Shown in pieces: positions 24,349 through 30,181 of a stretch of DNA of 30,181 bases; position 1 is the first letter of the stretch, and each line of letters starts with the position of its first letter. The notes under the pieces were generated by a model. That model searched no databases and was not told the DNA's origin. It worked only from the letters and a program-made list of their open reading frames with translations. Origin of the DNA: JBDIAR01 sp039812545 (GTDB taxonomy: Bacteria; Actinomycetota; Actinomycetes; Actinomycetales; Dermatophilaceae). The stretch covers positions 1 through 30,181 of the forward strand of contig JBDIAR010000014.1 in the NCBI GenBank assembly GCA_039812545.1, read 5' to 3'. The position numbers and the translations under genes were made by a program.

Positions 24349-24423
24349 GTGTGGCTCTGTCGTGCCGTTGAACCTGTGACCGGTCAGGAGGATCGGGGCG
24401 CTACGCCGCCCCAGCACCGATGA
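24349..24423 (+). CDS. Candidate 24-residue leader ORF overlapping the ftsH start
   Basis: A GTG at 24349, with GAAGGGG eight bases upstream, opens a 24-codon frame (Trp and Cys early, then Arg/Pro/Gln-rich) that ends at TGA 24421-24423. This stop overlaps the ftsH ATG (24420-24422) as ATGA. The only strong ribosome site near ftsH, AGGAGG at 24386-24391, is 28 bases from the ftsH ATG, too far for direct use, and lies inside this leader ORF. Between it and the ATG is a hairpin, GGGGCG (24395-24400) with CGCCCC (24407-24412). Coupled translation of ftsH from the leader, or hairpin-shortened spacing, would solve the spacing problem. No protein family is recognised. Confidence 0.4.
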   Translation: MWLCRAVEPVTGQEDRGATPPQHR

Positions 24424-26552
24424 AACCGAAGCGCCTAGCCCGTAATCCGATCTTGTGGATCGCCCTGCTGGTCACCCTCGTGGTGATCGGCATGACGGTC
24501 TTCGACTCCGGGTCCTATCGTCGGATCGACACCTCGGTCGCCGAGCAACTCATCGCCGAGAAGAAGGTCGATTCCGCGAAGCTGCTCAACAACGAACAGG
24601 TGTTGCTCGACCTCAAGACCCCCTATTCCAGCCCGGACGTCCCATCGACGACCAAGGTGATGGCCTATTACGTCGACGCGCGGGGGCCGAGTCTGGTGGC
24701 CCTGCTCAAGGACAACAAGCCGACCAAGGGCTACACCGACCAGATCGACCAGCCGAGTTTGTTCGGCACCATCTTGATGTCGATCCTGCCGTTCGTCCTG
24801 CTGATCGTGCTCTTCTGGTTCCTGATGGGGCAGATGCAAGGAGGCGGGTCGCGGGTCATGCAGTTCGGCAAGTCCCGGGCGAAACTGGCCACCAAGGACA
24901 TGCCGAAGGTGACCTTCGCCGACGTCGCCGGTGAGGACGAGGCCGTCGAGGAACTCCAGGAGATCAAGGAGTTCCTCCAAGAACCCGGCAAGTTCCTCGC
25001 CGTCGGCGCCAAGATCCCCAAGGGCGTCCTGCTCTACGGCCCGCCCGGCACCGGCAAGACGCTGCTGGCCCGGGCGGTCGCCGGTGAGGCCGGGGTGCCG
25101 TTCTACTCGATCTCGGGTTCGGACTTCGTCGAGATGTTCGTCGGCGTCGGGGCCTCCCGGGTGCGGGACCTGTTCGACCAGGCCAAAGCCAATGCGCCGG
25201 CGATCGTCTTCGTCGACGAGATCGACGCCGTCGGTCGGCACCGGGGCGCCGGACTCGGCGGTGGTCACGACGAACGCGAGCAGACCCTGAACCAGCTCCT
25301 CGTCGAGATGGACGGCTTCGACGTCAAGACCAACGTCATCCTCATCGCCGCCACGAACCGGCCCGACATCCTCGACCCCGCCCTGCTGCGACCGGGCCGC
25401 TTCGACCGGCAGATCGCCGTCGAGGCCCCGGACATGATCGGCCGGCACCGGATCCTGCAGGTCCACGCCCAGGGCAAGCCGATGGCTCCGGACGTCGACC
25501 TGCTCGCCGTCGCCCGGCGCACTCCCGGTTTCACCGGTGCGGACCTGGCCAACGTCCTCAACGAGGCGGCCCTGCTCACGGCCCGCGGCTCCAAGCAGGT
25601 CATCGACAACCAGGCGCTCGACGAGGCCATCGACCGAGTCATCGCCGGACCGCAGAAACGCACGCGGATCATGAGCGCCAAAGAACGCAAGATCACGGCA
25701 TACCACGAAGGCGGGCACGCCCTCGTCGCCGCCTCGCTCAACCACACCGACCCGGTGACCAAGGTGACGATCCTGCCGCGCGGTCGGGCGCTCGGGTACA
25801 CGATGGTCATGCCGGTCGACGACAAGTACTCCACGACCCGCAACGAGATCCTCGATCAGCTCGCGTATGCCTTGGGCGGCCGGGTCGCCGAGGAGATCGT
25901 CTTCCACGAGCCGACGACCGGCGCCTCCAACGACATCGAGAAGGCCACCGCGATGGCCCGCAAGATGGTGACCGAGTTCGGGATGAGTGCCCGGATCGGG
26001 GCGATCAAGCTCGGCCAGTCCACCGGCGAGGTGTTCCTGGGCCGCGACATGGGCCACCAACGGGACTACTCCGAGCAGATCGCGGCGATCGTCGACGTCG
26101 AGGTCCGCACCCTCATCGACGAGGCGCATGACGAGGCGTGGCGGGCCATCAACCAGAACCGCGACGTCTTGGACTCCCTCGTCCTCGAACTGCTCGAACA
26201 CGAGACCCTCAACCAGGCCGAGATCGCCCGCATCTTCACCGGGGTCGTCAAGCAGCCCGAACGTCCCGCCTGGCTGAGCGCCGAGGGCCGGGTTCCCTCG
26301 GACCGGCCGCCGGTGTTGACCCCCGCCGAAGAGGCCGCGCTGGCCGGCGGTTCACCCGATCCGGCCCGCGCCCCCGGCGTCGGCACCCCGGCCGGTGAGA
26401 CCGAACGCGCCCCCCGCCCCTGGCTCGAGGCCGGCGTCGCCGTGGCCGCCGAGAAGGGCGCCGTGCCGCAGGCCGACACCGACGAGGGGGCCACCCAGAT
26501 CATCGAGGTGCCCGAACGCGACGCGGTGAAACCCGATGAGCCCCAGGTCTGA
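24420..26552 (+). CDS. ftsH: ATP-dependent membrane zinc metalloprotease FtsH
   Basis: A 710-residue membrane protease that unfolds and degrades membrane and short-lived soluble proteins as a hexamer. Two membrane helices (about residues 9-28 and 113-137) flank an outer domain. The AAA+ domain has Walker A GPPGTGKT (207-214), pore motif FVEMFVGVGASRVRDLF, Walker B IVFVDEIDAVG, and the second region of homology ATNRPDILDPALLRPGRFDRQ. The protease site is HEGGH (His429, Glu430, His433) with Asp505 as third ligand. The acidic, Pro-rich tail (about 620-710) is variable in the family. ATG 24420 gives the standard N terminus (KRLARNPILWIALL). The end overlaps folE by 17 bases. Confidence 0.97.
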   Translation: MKPKRLARNPILWIALLVTLVVIGMTVFDSGSYRRIDTSVAEQLIAEKKVDSAKLLNNEQVLLDLKTPYSSPDVPSTTKVMAYYVDARGPSLVALLKDNKPTKGYTDQIDQPSLFGTILMSILPFVLLIVLFWFLMGQMQGGGSRVMQFGKSRAKLATKDMPKVTFADVAGEDEAVEELQEIKEFLQEPGKFLAVGAKIPKGVLLYGPPGTGKTLLARAVAGEAGVPFYSISGSDFVEMFVGVGASRVRDLFDQAKANAPAIVFVDEIDAVGRHRGAGLGGGHDEREQTLNQLLVEMDGFDVKTNVILIAATNRPDILDPALLRPGRFDRQIAVEAPDMIGRHRILQVHAQGKPMAPDVDLLAVARRTPGFTGADLANVLNEAALLTARGSKQVIDNQALDEAIDRVIAGPQKRTRIMSAKERKITAYHEGGHALVAASLNHTDPVTKVTILPRGRALGYTMVMPVDDKYSTTRNEILDQLAYALGGRVAEEIVFHEPTTGASNDIEKATAMARKMVTEFGMSARIGAIKLGQSTGEVFLGRDMGHQRDYSEQIAAIVDVEVRTLIDEAHDEAWRAINQNRDVLDSLVLELLEHETLNQAEIARIFTGVVKQPERPAWLSAEGRVPSDRPPVLTPAEEAALAGGSPDPARAPGVGTPAGETERAPRPWLEAGVAVAAEKGAVPQADTDEGATQIIEVPERDAVKPDEPQV

Positions 26553-27156
26553 CGGGACCTCCCACTCGGGCCCGGTCGCGGATGGGGTCGACCTGCCGCG
26601 CATCGAGGCCGCCGTCCGCGAGATCCTGCTCGCCATCGGCGAGGACCCGCAGCGCGACGGGCTGGTGGACACCCCGGCCCGCGTGGCCCGGGCGTATGCC
26701 GAACAGTTCGCCGGCCTGCGCCAGGACCCGCACGACGTGCTCGGCCGGACCTTCCTCATCGACCACGACGAGATGATCCTGGTCCGCGACATCGAGGTGT
26801 ACTCCACCTGCGAACACCACCTGGTGCCCTTTCACGGGGTCGCGCACGTGGCATACATCCCCGGCCGGCAGGGCCGCGTGGTCGGACTGTCCAAGATCGC
26901 CCGGCTCGTCGACGTCTACGCGCGCCGCCCGCAGGTCCAGGAACGGTTGACGACCCAGGTCGCCGAGGCCCTCATCGAACGACTCGACGCCCGCGGCGTG
27001 CTCGTCGTGATCGAGTGCGAACACCTGTGTATGTCGATGCGCGGGGTCCGCAAGCCGGGCGCGAAGACCGTGACGTCCGCGGTTCGGGGGTTGTTGCGCG
27101 AGCCGGCGACCCGAGCCGAGGCGATGAGCCTGATCACCGGTGGCCGGTCCCGATGA
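26536..27156 (+). CDS. folE: GTP cyclohydrolase I
   Basis: A 206-residue enzyme converting GTP to 7,8-dihydroneopterin triphosphate, the first step of folate synthesis. Zinc ligands are Cys92 and His95 in STCEHH and Cys165 in ECEHLCMSMRG; the GLSKIARLVDVYARRPQVQERLT and RGVRKPGAKTVTS segments are classic family motifs. Length is normal. ATG 26536 lies inside the end of ftsH, and the TGA stop overlaps the folP ATG (27153), so ftsH, folE, folP and folBK form one tight transcription unit. Confidence 0.97.
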   Translation: MSPRSDGTSHSGPVADGVDLPRIEAAVREILLAIGEDPQRDGLVDTPARVARAYAEQFAGLRQDPHDVLGRTFLIDHDEMILVRDIEVYSTCEHHLVPFHGVAHVAYIPGRQGRVVGLSKIARLVDVYARRPQVQERLTTQVAEALIERLDARGVLVVIECEHLCMSMRGVRKPGAKTVTSAVRGLLREPATRAEAMSLITGGRSR

Positions 27157-28019
27157 CGCTGATCATGGGCGTCGTCAATGTCACGCCCGACTCGTTCAGC
27201 GACGGCGGGCGGTATGCCGATGTGGCCACCGCCGTCGCGCACGGCACCGCGCTGGTGGCCGACGGCGCCGACCTGCTCGACATCGGCGGCGAATCCACCC
27301 GCCCCGGGGCGGTCCGACCCGAACCGGACGAAGAACTGCGCCGGGTGCTACCGGTCGTCCGCGAACTGGTCGGGCTGGGCGTGCCGATCAGCGTGGACAC
27401 CATGCGAGCCCGGGTCGCGGCGGCGGTCATCGAGGCCGGCGCGAGCGTCGTCAACGACGTCAGCGGCGGTGTCGAGGACCCGGACATGGCTCGCGTCGTC
27501 GCCGACGCCGGCGTCACCTACATCGCGATGCACTGGCGCGGTCACAGCGCTGACTGGCCGCGCCGCAGTCGGTATGCCGATGTCGTCGCCGAGGTATGCC
27601 AGGAGTTGACCGTGCGTCGGACCGCACTGGTCGCCGCCGGGGTGCGTCCGGAGCAGATCGTCCTCGACCCCGGGCTGGGTTTCGCCAAGGAGGCTGGGCA
27701 CAACTGGGCGCTGCTGCGCCGGTTGGACGCGGTTCAGTCGCTCGGGCAGCGGGTCCTGGTCGGAGCGTCGCGCAAACGGTTCCTCACCCGGGTGGAGGAG
27801 TCGGCCGGTCGGGGGGTGCGCGCCTTCGACGACAGCGACCCCGAGACGGCCGCGGTGTCGGTGATCTGCGCGCTCGCGGGGATCTGGTGCGTACGGGTTC
27901 ACGACGTGGCGTTGACCCGTCGGGAGCTGGCGGTCGCCCGAGCCGTCCTGGCCGGGGTCACCGCCGCCGGGCCGGCGGACGACTCTCGACCGGACTCGTC
28001 AGGGCCCGACCCGTCATGA
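27153..28019 (+). CDS. folP: Dihydropteroate synthase
   Basis: A 288-residue TIM-barrel enzyme joining p-aminobenzoate to dihydropterin pyrophosphate; the sulfonamide target. Seen: MGVVNVTPDSFSDGG (pyrophosphate loop), ADLLDIGGESTRPGA (second loop), the later VNDVSGG and VLDPGLGFAKEAGHNW (Asp and Lys region), and GASRKRF near the end. No resistance-type insertion is apparent by eye in these loops. ATG 27153 overlaps the folE stop as ATGA. The stop overlaps the start of the fused folB-folK gene in the same way. Three copies of the GTATGCC heptamer fall in this gene. Confidence 0.97.
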   Translation: MTLIMGVVNVTPDSFSDGGRYADVATAVAHGTALVADGADLLDIGGESTRPGAVRPEPDEELRRVLPVVRELVGLGVPISVDTMRARVAAAVIEAGASVVNDVSGGVEDPDMARVVADAGVTYIAMHWRGHSADWPRRSRYADVVAEVCQELTVRRTALVAAGVRPEQIVLDPGLGFAKEAGHNWALLRRLDAVQSLGQRVLVGASRKRFLTRVEESAGRGVRAFDDSDPETAAVSVICALAGIWCVRVHDVALTRRELAVARAVLAGVTAAGPADDSRPDSSGPDPS

Positions 28020-28951
28020 CGGAGGGCACCTCGACCCCGAACCGGGACGCCATCGAGCTGACCGGCGTGCGGGCCGTCGGGCACCACGGGGTCTTCGACC
28101 ACGAGCGGCGCGACGGTCAGGAGTTCGTCGTGGACGTCCGCCTGGTGGTGTCCGTGGAGCGGGCCGCGCGCACCGACGACCTGACCGACACGATCGACTA
28201 CGGACGGGTCGCGGGACAGGTGGTCGAGCGGATCGGCGGACCGGCATACGACCTGATCGAGGCACTCGCCGTCGCCATCGCCGACGACATCTTGACCGAC
28301 GAGCGGATCGCCTCCGCCGAGGTGACCGTCCACAAGCCGCATGCCCCGATCCCGCATCCGTTCGTCGATGCCGCGGTCCGGGTCCGGCGCGGTGGCGGCG
28401 CCCACGTCGTGCTCGCGCTGGGGGCCAATCTCGGCGACCGGGTGCGGGCGTTGAGCAGCGCGGTCGCCGAACTGGCGGCCGTCGACGGGCTCGACCTGAC
28501 CGGCATCTCGCCGCTGTTCGAAACGGACCCGATCGGTCCGGAACAGCCCGATTACCTCAACGCGGTGGTCGTCGGCCGCTGCCGGCGTACCCCCGAGGCG
28601 CTGCTGGCCACCTTGCACGAGATCGAGGCGCACCACGACCGGGTGCGATCGCTGCGTTGGGGTCCGCGCACCCTCGATCTCGACCTGGTCCAGTTCGGGG
28701 TGCCGGGCGGGCCGCGGGAAGTGCTCAGCGACGCCGCGACGCTGCTCCTGCCACACCCGCGCGCGCACGAACGGGCGTTCGTCCTCGTGCCCTGGGCGGC
28801 CCTCGAACCGAACGCCCGGCTGCGACTCGGCGGCTCGCGGGACGACCCCGTCGTGGGGGTCGCCGAGCTGTTGACCCGGGTCGGCGATCAGGCCGTCCGG
28901 CTGGGGCCGGCCTGGGCGCCGTGGACCGGAGTGCGGGGTGCCGCGTGGTAG
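28016..28951 (+). CDS. folBK: Fused dihydroneopterin aldolase / HPPK
   Basis: A 311-residue fusion. Residues about 11-128 are FolB (dihydroneopterin aldolase): IELTGVRAVGHHGVFDHERRDGQEFVVDV, DTIDYGRV, and the active-site Lys in VHKPHAPI. Residues about 138-300 are FolK (6-hydroxymethyl-dihydropterin pyrophosphokinase): LALGANLGDR, RWGPRTLDLDLV (metal-binding Asp pair) and LPHPRAHERAFVLVPW. The order FolB then FolK places two successive steps before FolP in one chain. No stop or new start lies at the junction, so it is a true single frame. ATG 28016 overlaps the folP stop. The end overlaps the DUF3180 start by seven bases. Confidence 0.95.
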   Translation: MTEGTSTPNRDAIELTGVRAVGHHGVFDHERRDGQEFVVDVRLVVSVERAARTDDLTDTIDYGRVAGQVVERIGGPAYDLIEALAVAIADDILTDERIASAEVTVHKPHAPIPHPFVDAAVRVRRGGGAHVVLALGANLGDRVRALSSAVAELAAVDGLDLTGISPLFETDPIGPEQPDYLNAVVVGRCRRTPEALLATLHEIEAHHDRVRSLRWGPRTLDLDLVQFGVPGGPREVLSDAATLLLPHPRAHERAFVLVPWAALEPNARLRLGGSRDDPVVGVAELLTRVGDQAVRLGPAWAPWTGVRGAAW

Positions 28952-29427
28952 GCCGCGGGGTACGTCCCAGCCACGTCGGGCTCGTCGCGCTGGTCGCCGG
29001 CACCCTGACCTGGGCCGTGCTGCACTGGTGGACCGGGTCCGGCCGTTCGCTGCCGGAAGGGTCCTGGATCTCGGTATTCGTCATGCTGGCCATGGCCGCC
29101 GCCGTGGTCGCCGCCGCCATCCCGGTACGCCGCATGGTGCTCGGCCGCGCGCCGTCGGCGATGTCGGCGTTGCGCGCGGCGCGGGTGTTCGTGCTCACCC
29201 AGACCGCCGCGCTCACCGGAGGCGTTCTCGCCGGCGCGTATGCCGGTTCGGCCGTTCGTTTCCTGGCCGACCTCGACATCCCCTCCCAACGCAGTCGGCT
29301 CTGGCTCGCGGTGGGCTGCGCCGTCGGCGGCGCGCTGCTCGCGGTCGCCGGGCTGGTGGGGCAGTGGATGTGCCATCTCGACCCGCCGGATACGCCCCCG
29401 GAGGACCCGCTGGAGTTCCCGGGCTGA
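28945..29427 (+). CDS. DUF3180 family membrane protein
   Basis: A 160-residue protein with four predicted membrane helices: SHVGLVALVAGTLTWAVLHWW, SVFVMLAMAAAVVAAAIPV, VFVLTQTAALTGGVLAGAYAG and LWLAVGCAVGGALLAVAGL. It ends in an acidic Pro-rich tail. This layout and its place right after folK match the actinobacterial DUF3180 family, whose function is not known. GTG 28945 overlaps the end of folBK. The hydrophilic loop around RRMVLGRAPSAMSALRAARVFVL is typical of the family. Confidence 0.88.
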   Translation: MVGRGVRPSHVGLVALVAGTLTWAVLHWWTGSGRSLPEGSWISVFVMLAMAAAVVAAAIPVRRMVLGRAPSAMSALRAARVFVLTQTAALTGGVLAGAYAGSAVRFLADLDIPSQRSRLWLAVGCAVGGALLAVAGLVGQWMCHLDPPDTPPEDPLEFPG

Positions 29428-29491
29428 CGCCGGCCGACCGGTCGTGGCGTCCCGGGCTGACCGGGCGTACCGGGCGTGGCACAGTGGTGCC

Positions 29492-30034
29492 ATGTCAGAG
29501 ATCTTCGGTCCCGACGCGGACACGGCATACGACCGGCTCGACGACGACCCCGACGCCGACCTGGACGAGTCCGGCGTGGACGCCGCGCAGGCCTGGGACC
29601 AGCTTCAGCCGGAGGACTCGCTCGTCGACCGCGGCGTCGACGACGTGCTGGACGAGGGGTACTCGCCGCCCGATCACTATCGCAGCATCGAACTCTTCGA
29701 CCGCACGCACGAGACGATCGAGGACCGGATCCGCCAGGAGGTCCCGGACCCGGACAGCGCATACGGTGCGCCGGACAACGAAAGCGGCTTGGACGTCGAA
29801 CGGCTCGGCGGCGACGACCCCGACGCGATCGACGCGGAGGACGACTTCCTCGGCGGTCCCGAAATCGGCGGTCGCCGGGCCGGTCGGCTGGTCGCGCCCG
29901 ACGAGGGGCTCGGGCCGGATGAGGAGGACGAGATGATCGCCGCCGACGTCGGCATCGACGGGGGAGCGGCGTCCGCCGAGGAGGCCGCCGTCCACGTGGT
30001 TCAGGACGACGACTCGGACGACCTCGACGAGTGA
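29492..30034 (+). CDS. Acidic DUF5709 family protein
   Basis: A 180-residue, strongly acidic soluble protein with few aromatic residues and probably little fixed structure. The segment DSLVDRGVDDVLDEGYSPPD (about residues 47-66) followed by ETIEDRIRQEVPDPD is the signature of DUF5709, a family found in actinobacteria with no known function. The C-terminal half is rich in Asp, Glu, Gly and Ala and ends DDDSDDLDE. ATG 29492 is the first in-frame start before the family region; no ribosome site is seen, so the message may be leaderless. The spacer before it (29428-29491) shows nothing else. Confidence 0.85.
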   Translation: MSEIFGPDADTAYDRLDDDPDADLDESGVDAAQAWDQLQPEDSLVDRGVDDVLDEGYSPPDHYRSIELFDRTHETIEDRIRQEVPDPDSAYGAPDNESGLDVERLGGDDPDAIDAEDDFLGGPEIGGRRAGRLVAPDEGLGPDEEDEMIAADVGIDGGAASAEEAAVHVVQDDDSDDLDE

Positions 30035-30048
30035 CCGGGGGTTCGGCG

Positions 30049-30133
30049 TCGAGCCGGGTCTGTGGTCTCGCCGGGTCTGTGGTCGAGCCGGGTCTGTGGT
30101 CGAGCCGGGTCTGTGGTCGAGCCGGGTCTGGGG
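30049..30133. repeat. Five-copy 17-base tandem repeat
   Basis: The unit TCGAGCCGGGTCTGTGG is repeated five times without gaps (30049-30065, 30066-30082, 30083-30099, 30100-30116, 30117-30133). Copy 2 has TCTCG for TCGAG and copy 5 ends GGGG. It fills the space between two genes that face each other. The unit is not a hairpin by itself and no spacers separate the copies, so it is a minisatellite-like repeat. Confidence 0.85.
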
Positions 30134-30134
30134 C

Positions 30135-30181
30135 CTACTTGTCGACGTCGCCGACGACGAAGAACATCGAGCCCATGATCG
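30135..30181 (-). CDS. 3' end of an unidentified minus-strand gene (partial)
   Basis: The minus strand reads IMGSMFFVVGDVDK and then a TAG (30135-30137). Codon choice is typical of the window, and the stop lies just after the tandem repeat. The product cannot be named from 14 residues. Confidence 0.5.
   Translation of the reverse strand, partial: IMGSMFFVVGDVDK

Larger units (their letters stand above)
133..29530. repeat. Dispersed heptamer GGCATAC / GTATGCC, 51 copies
   Basis: GTATGCC (plus strand) starts at 133, 1593, 3157, 4922, 6121, 6526, 7721, 9973, 12947, 14623, 15406, 15451, 17954, 18617, 19883, 20177, 21046, 23092, 24258, 24274, 25865, 26694, 27212, 27572, 27594 and 29238. GGCATAC starts at 1440, 2962, 4637, 5288, 5953, 7741, 8553, 10333, 13434, 14481, 14800, 14921, 15610, 16408, 16927, 17822, 18386, 18785, 20819, 21310, 23133, 25697, 26850, 28243 and 29524. 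About 37 of 51 extend to CGGCATAC. These were counted by eye, so one or two may be missed or off by a base. Confidence 0.9.

Noticed and set aside
24435..26201. A 588-codon minus-strand frame inside ftsH
   Set aside because: Antisense to ftsH, rich in Asp/Gly/Leu from the mirrored codon pattern, and without any recognised domain.
133..29530. The heptamer as a KOPS- or Chi-like polar element
   Set aside because: Such elements are biased to one strand along a replication arm. Here the two orientations are almost equal in number (26 and 25), although a single 30-kb window cannot exclude weak bias.
30049..30133. CRISPR array
   Set aside because: The 17-base units are directly adjacent with no spacers, and no cas-like gene is present.

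Overview
The window is high-GC (roughly 70% by eye), densely coded DNA from an actinomycete chromosome. The gene neighbourhood topA, tmk-holB, tRNA-Thr, ppa, dacB, DUF2342 metalloprotease, tilS, hpt, ftsH, folE-folP-folBK, DUF3180, DUF5709 is the usual actinobacterial housekeeping order. It looks most like the Micrococcales (Intrasporangiaceae/Dermatophilaceae type); that family placement is inference. No phage, IS element or CRISPR array was seen.

Layout. 1-1440: end of an unknown gene, a P-loop kinase-like protein and an LigB/DODA-type dioxygenase. 1595-5834: topA coupled to a serine beta-lactamase-like hydrolase. 5951-6802: a MerR regulator with a TipAS-like ligand domain. 6891-8680: tmk overlapping holB. 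8777-11997: a secreted lipoprotein alpha/beta hydrolase followed by a decayed paralogue with a nonsense codon and a frameshift. 12097-12173: tRNA-Thr(CGT) with its own promoter and terminator. 12403-14330: DUF1905 protein, an Imm5-like protein with a small monooxygenase, and an SGNH hydrolase. 14338-16412: an ABC ATPase overlapping its membrane partner. 16468-19199: a possible signalling module, made of an ECF sigma factor followed by an anchored PknH-sensor-like protein, divergent from a Ser/Thr kinase that has a C-terminal membrane anchor but no outer domain. 19201-30034: ppa facing away from a long plus-strand run for cell-wall processing (dacB), tRNA modification (tilS), purine salvage (hpt), protein quality control (ftsH) and complete folate/pterin branch enzymes (folE, folP, folB-folK fusion). 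Overlapping stop/start codons run through the fol genes.

The strongest unexplained signal is a dispersed heptamer, GGCATAC (reverse complement GTATGCC). I counted 51 copies (26 in one orientation, 25 in the other), against about 3 expected from base composition, while its one-base neighbours each appear only about 0-3 times. It occurs in all reading frames, in both orientations and between genes, so codon use does not explain it. It is mostly extended to CGGCATAC. It touches the start codon of several genes, forms two inverted pairs, and is absent from a 2.6-kb stretch that holds the decayed hydrolase and the tRNA. A second notable item is a 24-codon leader ORF whose stop overlaps the ftsH start codon.
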